Source: SG8-4 sp964598225 (GTDB lineage Bacteria; Planctomycetota; Phycisphaerae; Sedimentisphaerales; Anaerobacaceae). From it: a stretch of 28,947 nt of DNA. The DNA lies in the NCBI GenBank assembly GCA_964598225.1, contig CAZRBG010000068.1:1-28947 (forward strand), given 5' to 3'. This document shows positions 8,700-15,553 of the stretch, in pieces. Position numbers and translations under genes: made by a program. Numbering within the stretch: position 1 is the stretch's first letter; every line of letters begins with the position of its first letter. Under the pieces are notes generated by a model. The model ran no database searches, was not told where the DNA came from, and saw only the letters and a list, made by a program, of their open reading frames with translations.

Positions 8700-8840
8700 C
8701 ATCCGGAGAGCTTTGCTCGTGCCTGAGCTCCTCCGGCAACTGAGGGCTGCTTCAGACAGAAGCCTAACTTAGGAAGGGACTCAAAGTGGCTGCTTTCAAG
8801 GAAGTTAGCAGTGAAGGAGTGCTGGCGTTGTACGCCAATA
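8700..8840 (+). ncRNA. Candidate structured leader RNA upstream of the PEP-CTERM gene
   Basis: Four local stems occur in tandem. CCGGAG (8703-8708) pairs with CTCCGG (8731-8736). GCTTC-AGACA-GAAGC is at 8749-8763. CTGCT (8790-8794) pairs with AGCAG (8807-8811), with an inner TTC/GAA. TGGCGT-TGT-ACGCCA is at 8823-8837. Between them lies an unpaired purine-rich GGAAGGGACTCAAAG (8772-8786). The order of short stems with a purine-rich linker looks like a cis-regulatory RNA, but I could not match it to any riboswitch class I know (c-di-GMP, cobalamin, SAM, glycine and c-di-AMP consensus elements were considered). Hairpin spotting by eye is permissive, so confidence is modest. Confidence 0.35.
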
Positions 8841-9224
8841 GTAATCCGAAGGTTCAAAGGTCGGGTTGCCGTTTCTGCGATTGTTTCAGGCGCTCAGCAT
8901 ACAATTGTCGGGCATCAGCCCTTCGGCCCGCCAACTACACGAAAAGTAATATTCTTCACTCCGTCATTTCAAGAATCATGCCGGTCGGTGTTGTGACAAC
9001 TGTCTGGTCATTGAAAGGAGGTGATGCCAGGACGGGCTGACGCTCGACGGACGAGTCTCCGCGTCATATTACGCTTAACAGCTAATATTAACATGGCAGC
9101 GCGATTCATTAAGTTCCGCGGATGCTCTTTGGCACATGAGCCGGCAGCCTTATACCTCGAAAATCTTTTTCAACAAGCAATACAGCTTATGGAGAACAGC
9201 TTTTTAGTAGGGAAGGAGTAGTAA

Positions 9225-9941
9225 ATGAAGACGTTGCGTGCTGGTATTGCGCTCTGCGTGATACTCGTTCTGTACCTCGGCAGCCCTGTCGGAGCAGGAG
9301 TGCTCAATCAATGGTACAGCGGGGATCGAGTCGTTTACGACAAAACGGACGGCTCGTATTGGTACCCCTATTTGACAAATACTATGGTTATGACCGGGGC
9401 GGGACAGAACGGGTACATAGCCGCTGTGAATGCCCATGCTTACGTCGGCAGGAAAGGTTGGAAGATGACCGTGAGTGGGCAAACACATACCCTGAAGGAT
9501 TTTCTTCCTAACACGAAGATGCAGATCGAGCACAAATGGCCGTGGACACCCCCCGGGGCTTCGAAACATCAAGGCGGAACTTTCCTCGAGTGGCCTATCG
9601 GGATCGATAAGTACTTTACACCAACGTCCGTCTGGCGGAAGGCTGGTGTTCCCACTATCCCTTACACTTGGGAAGACGAAGCAGGGGATGATCATTTCCC
9701 GATATGGGAGTTTAAAGCGCCCGGAAAATATTCGACCATGACGTTCAACTATGAAGTCCAGTATCTATCGGAGGATGCAATGGATAGCGTGGAGAAGTCA
9801 GGCAATCCGGCATCTCCGGCCCCCATCGGCAAATGGCTTGCCTCGGACTCCCACCCCATTCCGGCACCAGGAGCTCTTTTACTCGGAGGTATAGGAGTGT
9901 GTGTAGTCGGCTATCTGCGAAGACGCAGAACGCTTCAGTAA
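9225..9941 (+). CDS. PEP-CTERM sorting-domain protein, variant PAP signal
   Basis: A 238-residue exported protein. Residues 1-24 are a signal peptide (hydrophobic ILVLYLGSPVGAG). The last ~27 residues form a tripartite sorting signal: PAPGALLLGG, a hydrophobic membrane segment, and the Arg cluster YLRRRR. That is the PEP-CTERM architecture cleaved by exosortase, with PAP instead of PEP, as is usual in Phycisphaerae. The middle (about 25-210) is beta-rich, aromatic, and has no enzyme motif I recognise. GGAAGGAG lies 6-7 nt before the ATG. No exosortase is in the window, so processing would rely on one elsewhere. Cell-surface or extracellular-matrix placement is expected from the family; the specific role is unknown. 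Confidence 0.85.
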   Translation: MKTLRAGIALCVILVLYLGSPVGAGVLNQWYSGDRVVYDKTDGSYWYPYLTNTMVMTGAGQNGYIAAVNAHAYVGRKGWKMTVSGQTHTLKDFLPNTKMQIEHKWPWTPPGASKHQGGTFLEWPIGIDKYFTPTSVWRKAGVPTIPYTWEDEAGDDHFPIWEFKAPGKYSTMTFNYEVQYLSEDAMDSVEKSGNPASPAPIGKWLASDSHPIPAPGALLLGGIGVCVVGYLRRRRTLQ

Positions 9942-10041
9942 TAATTTGATTCTTTGAGCAGTGCTTGAGAAGGAGTGCTTTTAACTTCATACATACAGAG
10001 CAAGTGAGTCTTTGTTCTACCTCCGAGGAGCAGGGGCTCAC

Positions 10042-10155
10042 ATGAGTACTTTCAAAAAAAGCTCATTTGCAGAAGTTCGTAAGTACATGTCTCACACTTC
10101 ACCGATTGGACCATTGCCGGTCGCGCCGCAAGTGAAGCTATTTCGCTTTGGTTAG
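10042..10155 (+). CDS. Possible 37-residue basic small protein
   Basis: A short frame in the 314-bp gap (9942-10255) between the PEP-CTERM and activase genes. It begins MSTFKKSSFAEVRKYM and ends LFRFG, with GGGG about 5 nt before the ATG and GAGGAG a little further up. It has no recognisable domain. The gap otherwise contains a 7-nt direct repeat (AGTGCTT, twice within 9959-9980) and no convincing promoter for the activase. It could equally be chance. Confidence 0.2.
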   Translation: MSTFKKSSFAEVRKYMSHTSPIGPLPVAPQVKLFRFG

Positions 10156-10255
10156 CCGCAAAACCACAGAAAGTAAGATGGCTGCCATCCATGATCCAGC
10201 CCCTGACTTTTCTCTTCGTTGTATTTGACGTGCCAATTTGGTATGCTAATAAGAG

Positions 10256-11197
10256 ATGATACGGTCGGCACGTCCAAATCAATACGACAGGCAGATAAGC
10301 GGATACGTCTTCGATGTGAAGAAATATGCCATTCACGACGGGCCCGGCATCCGCACCACCGTCTTCTTCAAAGGCTGTCCTTTGCAGTGCAAATGGTGCC
10401 ACAACCCCGAGAGCTGGAAAAAACTCCCGGAGGTCGGCTTTCGTGAGGGCAGATGCCGGCGTTGCGGCCGATGCATTGAGATTTGCGGCAGAAATGCGAT
10501 TTCCTCTGATGATGACAAGCCTATGACAGATCCGACCCTGTGCGATCTTTGCGGCGAGTGCGTGGCCGCTTGTCTCAACAACGCCAGGGAAATAATCGGC
10601 AAACGAATGACTGCGAGCGAGGTGATGAGCGAGATCGAGAAAGACGTGGTTTTCTACGATCAGTCCGCAGGTGGCGCCACATTTTCCGGAGGCGAGCCAT
10701 TGATGCAGCCCGAGTTTCTGCTGGAACTGTTAAGTCGGTGCCGCAAACGGGGCATACATACGGCAGTAGACACAACCTGCCACGCCGATACCAGTGTCGT
10801 TGAAAGGATTTCGCAGCAGACGGATCTATTTCTCTGTGACCTCAAGCACATGGATCCGAACATTCATCGGGACTTTACAGGTGTGCAGAACGATTTGATA
10901 TTGTATAATGTCAAGTGGTTGTCGGATGCCGGGAAGAGAACAGCGATCAGGATACCGATTATTCCCGGCTTTAATGACGAGAGGAACAATATTGAAGCAA
11001 CAGCAGAATTCGTTAAGTCGCTGAATAATGTAACAAGAATCGACATTCTGCCCTATAACAGCGGCGGAAAGGAAAAATCGGCTCGACTCACCGCCGAGTT
11101 TGACATGATGGAAACTGAGGCGCCGGATACCGAGCAGATGAACACGACTGCAGATATCCTTAGGAGCTACGGTCTTGAGGTAAGAACTGGGGGCTAA
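10256..11197 (+). CDS. Glycyl-radical enzyme activating protein (radical SAM)
   Basis: A 313-residue radical SAM activase that generates the glycyl radical on its partner. The family start KKYAIHDGPGIRTTVFFKGC is followed by the SAM-cluster motif C41-x3-C45-x2-C48 (CPLQCKWC). Two CxxCxxCxxxC ferredoxin-type motifs (CRRCGRCIEIC and CDLCGECVAAC, about residues 67-110) show an auxiliary-cluster domain, as in all activases except the PFL type. SGGEPLMQ, then the DLKHMD and RIPIIPGFND motifs complete the fold. An in-frame TAA immediately upstream fixes the start at 10256 even though the ribosome site is poor (AAGAG directly abutting), suggesting weak or unusual initiation. The GRE gene begins 4 nt after its stop, making the pair firm. 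Confidence 0.95.
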   Translation: MIRSARPNQYDRQISGYVFDVKKYAIHDGPGIRTTVFFKGCPLQCKWCHNPESWKKLPEVGFREGRCRRCGRCIEICGRNAISSDDDKPMTDPTLCDLCGECVAACLNNAREIIGKRMTASEVMSEIEKDVVFYDQSAGGATFSGGEPLMQPEFLLELLSRCRKRGIHTAVDTTCHADTSVVERISQQTDLFLCDLKHMDPNIHRDFTGVQNDLILYNVKWLSDAGKRTAIRIPIIPGFNDERNNIEATAEFVKSLNNVTRIDILPYNSGGKEKSARLTAEFDMMETEAPDTEQMNTTADILRSYGLEVRTGG

Positions 11198-11201
11198 CGA
11201 T

Positions 11202-13568
11202 ATGAACGAGAGAGTTACAAAGCTTCGCAATCAGAGCGTCGAGATCCGACCCTATATATCGAGTGAACGGGCGGAGCTGGTAACCGATTTCTACGGCAGT
11301 GATATTCCTCTAAGCGTATCCGTCCCGGTGTGTCGGGCCTTGTTGTTCAAACACATTATGGAGAATAAGGCCGTCTGCATAAATGACGGCGAACTGATAG
11401 TCGGCGAACGCGGCCCGGCGCCGAAGGCCACGCCAACCTATCCGGAACTGTGCTGTCACAGCCTTGAGGACCTGAGAATATTGAACAGTCGCCAACGGAC
11501 CCCTTTTGTTGTCTCGGAACAGGTGCGGCAAGTCTACGAACAAAGAATCATCCCGTTTTGGACCGGCAAGACAATGCGGGAGAAAGTGTTCGCAGCGATG
11601 GACGAGCAATGGCATCGGGCATTCGAAGCGGGTGTTTTTACCGAGTTCATGGAACAGCGGGCGCCCGGCCACGCGATCCTCGACGACAAGATTTACCACA
11701 AAGGCATGCTCGACTTCAAGCTTGACATCGCAGAGAACCGCAAGAACCTCGACTACTTCAATGACCCGCGGGCGTACGAAAAAGACCAGGAATATCGTGC
11801 TATGGACATTTGTGCAGATGCGGTCATTACCTTCGCCCAACGTTGCGCCGAAAAAGCCGCACAAATGGCGCAGGAGGAAAATGATCCGACTCGCCGTGAA
11901 GAGCTGGAGCGAATAGCCGAGGTATGTACGCACGTGCCCGCTAACGCGCCGCGAAACTTCTCCGAAGCGCTGCAGTCCTATTGGTTTGTGCATTTATCCG
12001 TGATCACAGAGCTAAACACGTGGGATTCCTTCAATCCCGGCCGGCTCGACCAACATTTGCAGCCGTTCTACGAGAAAGGACTGAACGACGGGAGTCTAAC
12101 CCGCGAGCAGGCTCAAGAGTTGCTGCAGTGCTTCTGGATCAAGTTCAACAATCAACCGGCCCCTCCGAAAGTAGGCGTGACCGAGGAACAGAGCGGAACC
12201 TATACCGATTTCGCCCTGATAAACATCGGGGGCTTAAAGCCCTCCGACGGCACGGACGGGGTCAACGACGTTTCTTACCTCTTGTTGGATATAGTGGACG
12301 AGATGCATCTGACACAACCGAGCGCCTGCGTCCAGATCAGCAAGAGAAATCCAGACCGATTCGTGAGACGAGCGTGCGAGGTAATCCGAACCGGAACCGG
12401 GCAGCCTTCGGTGTTTAACACAGACGTTATCATCAAGGAGATGCTCCAGGACGGCAAGAGCATGGCCGATGCGCGAGCCGGCGGGCCCAGCGGATGCGTA
12501 ACTGTCAGCTCATTCGGCAAGGAAAGCTGTACCCTGACCGGCTACATCAACTGGCCCAGGATTCTGGAATTGGCGCTCCATAACGGCGTCGATCCCCGTT
12601 CAGGCGAACAGCTTGGCCCTCGAACCGGCGACGTTCGCGATTTCGCCTCGTACGGGCAGATGCTGGATGCGTATAAGCAACAGCTCCGACATTTCATTGA
12701 CCTCAAAATTCGTGGCAACAACGTTATCGAGCGACTGTTTGCAAATCACATGCCCGCACCGTTTATGTCTATTGTAATGGATGACTGTATCGCCCGCGGC
12801 ATAGACTACCACAACGGCGGAGCGCGTTACAACCCGACCTACATCCAGGGCGTCGGCATGGGAACGGTCACGGATTCGCTGGCGGCGGTCAAATACCACG
12901 TCTTCGAGCAGCAGGACATTGGGATGAATGACCTTTTGGCCGCGATGCACGCCGACTTCGAGGGATATGAGGACCTGCGGCACAAGCTGCTCGAGCATTC
13001 TCCGAAGTACGGTAACGATGACGACTTCGCAGACAGCATCACGGAGGAATTGTTCGACGCTTACTATAACCTGCTCAACGGCAGGCCAAACAACAAGGGT
13101 GGCAAATACCGAGTGAATCTCCTGCCTACAACAGTACACATTTATTTTGGCTCTGTCACAGGCGCTCTGCCGTGCGGCCGAAAGACCGGCGATACCGTCT
13201 CTGAAGGCATCTCACCGAGCCAGGGGGCGGATCGCCACGGACCTACCGCAGTTTTGAAATCGGCGGCTCGAATCGACCACGTCCGAACCGGCGGAACGCT
13301 TCTTAACATGAAGTTTAGTCCACAGGTGCTGGCCGGAGATGACGGGATCGAGAAATTAGCGCACCTTATCAGGTCTTATTTCAGACTCGACGGCCACCAC
13401 ATTCAGTTCAACGTCACCACTGCCGAGACACTCAGACAGGCCCAGGCCAAGCCCGAAGAACATCAAGACCTGATCGTGCGAGTAGCCGGCTACAGCGACT
13501 ATTTCGTCGACGTAGGCAAGGACCTGCAAGAGGAAATCATCGCCCGCACCGAGCAACAGGCATTTTGA
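11202..13568 (+). CDS. Glycyl radical enzyme, arylacetate-decarboxylase-like, CxT active site
   Basis: A 788-residue GRE of the pyruvate formate-lyase superfamily. The C-terminal radical loop RVAGYSDYF places the glycyl radical at Gly763. The thiyl Cys is Cys432 in GPSGCVTVSSFGKES. The surrounding blocks (TGYINWPRILELALHNGVDP, then KYGNDDDFAD, then LPTTVHIYFG, then GGTLLNMKF) look most like the hydroxyphenylacetate/arylacetate decarboxylase branch and its many uncharacterised relatives, judged from memory. Eliminases and decarboxylases usually have Glu two residues after the Cys (CxE); here it is Thr434, which argues against simply assigning a known decarboxylase, choline lyase, diol dehydratase or hydroxyproline dehydratase function. 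No small decarboxylase subunit or microcompartment gene is nearby. Cytosolic and oxygen-sensitive; substrate unknown. Confidence 0.93.
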   Translation: MNERVTKLRNQSVEIRPYISSERAELVTDFYGSDIPLSVSVPVCRALLFKHIMENKAVCINDGELIVGERGPAPKATPTYPELCCHSLEDLRILNSRQRTPFVVSEQVRQVYEQRIIPFWTGKTMREKVFAAMDEQWHRAFEAGVFTEFMEQRAPGHAILDDKIYHKGMLDFKLDIAENRKNLDYFNDPRAYEKDQEYRAMDICADAVITFAQRCAEKAAQMAQEENDPTRREELERIAEVCTHVPANAPRNFSEALQSYWFVHLSVITELNTWDSFNPGRLDQHLQPFYEKGLNDGSLTREQAQELLQCFWIKFNNQPAPPKVGVTEEQSGTYTDFALINIGGLKPSDGTDGVNDVSYLLLDIVDEMHLTQPSACVQISKRNPDRFVRRACEVIRTGTGQPSVFNTDVIIKEMLQDGKSMADARAGGPSGCVTVSSFGKESCTLTGYINWPRILELALHNGVDPRSGEQLGPRTGDVRDFASYGQMLDAYKQQLRHFIDLKIRGNNVIERLFANHMPAPFMSIVMDDCIARGIDYHNGGARYNPTYIQGVGMGTVTDSLAAVKYHVFEQQDIGMNDLLAAMHADFEGYEDLRHKLLEHSPKYGNDDDFADSITEELFDAYYNLLNGRPNNKGGKYRVNLLPTTVHIYFGSVTGALPCGRKTGDTVSEGISPSQGADRHGPTAVLKSAARIDHVRTGGTLLNMKFSPQVLAGDDGIEKLAHLIRSYFRLDGHHIQFNVTTAETLRQAQAKPEEHQDLIVRVAGYSDYFVDVGKDLQEEIIARTEQQAF

Positions 13569-13611
13569 GCATGCGGCCAGTCTGCTTTGAGAGATCGCCT
13601 CGAAACCGCAA

Positions 13612-13689
13612 CGTCATTGCGAGCGCAGCGAAGCAATCTCCCGTCCTTAGGATTGAGGTTGCTTCGTCGCTCGGCTCCTCCCAATGACA
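13612..13689. repeat. Palindromic intergenic repeat after the GRE gene
   Basis: An imperfect inverted repeat. The left arm GTCATTGCGAGCGCAGCGAA (from 13613) mirrors the right arm, which begins TTGCTTCGTCGCTCGG (13659) and ends CCAATGAC (13688). This CGTCATTGCGAG...GAAGCAA palindrome type is a familiar dispersed intergenic element in several bacterial phyla. As RNA it would form a long stem and may end or protect the GRE transcript. Confidence 0.7.
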
Positions 13690-13699
13690 TTGCACGGTG

Positions 13700-13728
13700 T
13701 TGACATAGTCAAGGCACCCTCGCAAAAT
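13700..13728 (+). promoter_or_regulatory. Candidate promoter with overlapping palindrome before the peptidase gene
   Basis: TTGACA (13700-13705) and CAAAAT (13723-13728; 4 of 6) lie 17 nt apart. The -35 element sits inside a perfect palindrome TTGAC-ATA-GTCAA (13700-13712), a plausible operator. The transcript would start near 13735, about 75 nt before the peptidase ATG. Confidence 0.4.
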
Positions 13729-13810
13729 CCGTGCATTCGAACTTTGTTTTTGTTATTGTATTTTCGAATCGTTTATCTGTGATCATTCTGGAACAAGCTG
13801 GAGACATTTT

Positions 13811-15490
13811 ATGAAAGGAATATCGTACGTAGCCTTGTTATATGTTTCGCCCTTTTTGCTTTTCGGCTGCGCGCATAATAGCCGGGAGAAACAATTACAG
13901 GAATTTATCGCGGCTCATGTTGCACAGGTCCAGCCACTCTCCGACCAGGCCAATATTACCTATTGGAAAGCTTCGACCACGGGCAAGCCGAAATACTACG
14001 ACAAACTTCGCGAGCTTCAGACCAGAATTCGTTGCATTCAGAGCGATTCCCACCAGTACGCTTTTCTCAAAGAGGTCAAGAAGTCGGGCAGGATTAAAGA
14101 CGCCGGGTTACGCAGGCAACTTGACAAACTCTACTATACTTATCTTCATAATCAGATTCCGCCGCAACTGCTTAAAAAAATTGTTGAGACCGACACAAGC
14201 GTCAAAAAGAAATACAACAACTTTCGAGGTAAGATGGATGGCCGCAAGGTCGCCAATAGTGAAATATATACGATTCTAACAACTGAACAGGACAGCCGCA
14301 AAAGAGAACTGGCATGGAAAGCGAGCAAGCAGGTCGGCGAGGCAATCGTCGACGATCTTATCCGGTTAGTGAAACTGCGGAACCGAGCCGCGCAACATCT
14401 CGGTTTCGATAATTACCACACATTCTCAATCACTACAGGCGAACAAAGCATCGGTGAACTGGACGCCATTTTTGCTGAGCTTGACGAATGCACGGATGAA
14501 CCTTTTGCTCAGTTGAAGGAGGAGCTTGATCGCATCCTTGCAGATAGCTACGGAATAGCACCGCAGGATCTGATGCCGTGGCATTATCACGATCCCTTCT
14601 TTCAAAGAACACCGCTGGTATACGAACTGGACCTGGATCGGTATTATGGGAACGCGGACGTCAAGGAGATCGCGAAGGAATATTATGCAGGCGTCGGCCT
14701 GCCAGTGGATGATATTCTTGCCCGCAGCGATTTGTACGACCGGCGAAATAAATACCCGCACGCCTTCAGTCACGATGTAGACCGCAAAGGCGATGTCCGA
14801 ATTCTATGCAATCTTCAGAATACAGAGCGCTGGATGGAAACAATTCTACACGAACTGGGACACGCGGTTTACAGTAAATATCACGATCGAGATGAGCCGT
14901 GGCTGCTCAGAATGCCGGCACACAGCTTCACAACCGAAGCGGTAGCGATGTTCTTCGGCCGGCTCAGCCGCAACGCAGCCTGGATGCAGGAGATGCTCGA
15001 TCTGTCGGATGCCGAACGAAAGGAGATCGAGAAGGTCAGCGAGAAGTATCTGCGATTCCAGCAGATTCTTTTCGCCCGCTGGGCAATGGTGATGTACAAC
15101 TTCGAGAAGCAGCTTTATGCCGATCCGGACCGGGATTTGAACGATCTGTGGTGGGACCTTGTCGAGAAATACCAGTTGATCCGAAGGCCGCCCGGCCCCG
15201 CCGACGCCGGCTGGGCCTCCAAGCTGCACTTTACCAGCGCGCCGTGCTACTATCACAACTACATGCTGGGAGAACTGCTGGCGTCACAACTGCACCATTA
15301 CATAATCCACAAGGTCTTCAAGCTGAACTCAGGTGAAAATGTCAGCTACGTCGGCAACAAAGGCCCTGGAAAGTATCTGCGCCGGAAAATCTTTTCTCCG
15401 GGGGCTCGTTACCACTGGAACGACTTGATCGAAAGAGCGACCGGCGAACCGCTAACCTGCAAATATTTCGTTGAGCAGTTCGTCAACTAA
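13811..15490 (+). CDS. M2/M3-type zinc metallopeptidase lipoprotein (ACE-like gluzincin)
   Basis: A 559-residue lipoprotein: signal with lipobox LFGC and lipidated Cys20, so it should be anchored outside the cytoplasmic membrane. The zinc motif HELGH covers residues 347-351, and a conserved Glu (Glu376, in TTEAVAMFFG) lies 25 residues after the second His. That spacing is like M3 oligopeptidases and one more than in M2 angiotensin-converting enzyme. The largely helical N-terminal half, with NITYWKASTTG, recalls the M2 lid region. These families cleave dipeptides or short oligopeptides, ACE often from proline-containing peptides. GGAG precedes the ATG. It is followed by a symporter and a Xaa-Pro aminopeptidase in the same direction, which fits peptide scavenging. 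Assignment to clan MA is sure; the choice between M2 and M3 is not. Confidence 0.85.
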   Translation: MKGISYVALLYVSPFLLFGCAHNSREKQLQEFIAAHVAQVQPLSDQANITYWKASTTGKPKYYDKLRELQTRIRCIQSDSHQYAFLKEVKKSGRIKDAGLRRQLDKLYYTYLHNQIPPQLLKKIVETDTSVKKKYNNFRGKMDGRKVANSEIYTILTTEQDSRKRELAWKASKQVGEAIVDDLIRLVKLRNRAAQHLGFDNYHTFSITTGEQSIGELDAIFAELDECTDEPFAQLKEELDRILADSYGIAPQDLMPWHYHDPFFQRTPLVYELDLDRYYGNADVKEIAKEYYAGVGLPVDDILARSDLYDRRNKYPHAFSHDVDRKGDVRILCNLQNTERWMETILHELGHAVYSKYHDRDEPWLLRMPAHSFTTEAVAMFFGRLSRNAAWMQEMLDLSDAERKEIEKVSEKYLRFQQILFARWAMVMYNFEKQLYADPDRDLNDLWWDLVEKYQLIRRPPGPADAGWASKLHFTSAPCYYHNYMLGELLASQLHHYIIHKVFKLNSGENVSYVGNKGPGKYLRRKIFSPGARYHWNDLIERATGEPLTCKYFVEQFVN

Positions 15491-15553
15491 CACATGACAC
15501 AGCCATGAGCAACTGTTAAAACTCTACTCTAAACAGATTATCCGGAGCAAAGC

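Noticed and set aside
8700..8840. Assignment of the leader to a c-di-GMP-I, cobalamin, glycine or c-di-AMP riboswitch
   Set aside because: Only isolated words match (for example GGGACTCAAAG against GGGACGCAAAG); the required paired elements and conserved boxes are missing.
8516..8857. A 113-codon minus-strand frame in the PEP-CTERM leader
   Set aside because: It has no ribosome site and no domain, and overlaps the hairpin-rich leader; judged chance.
9129..9146. A TGGCAC sequence resembling a sigma54 -24 element before the PEP-CTERM gene
   Set aside because: The required GC at the -12 position is off by one and TTGC is absent.
9021..9221. A 66-codon frame starting GTG-ATG at the extended Shine-Dalgarno sequence
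   Set aside because: The start is only 0-2 nt from the GGAGG core and the product is featureless; kept only as part of a finding, not as a gene.
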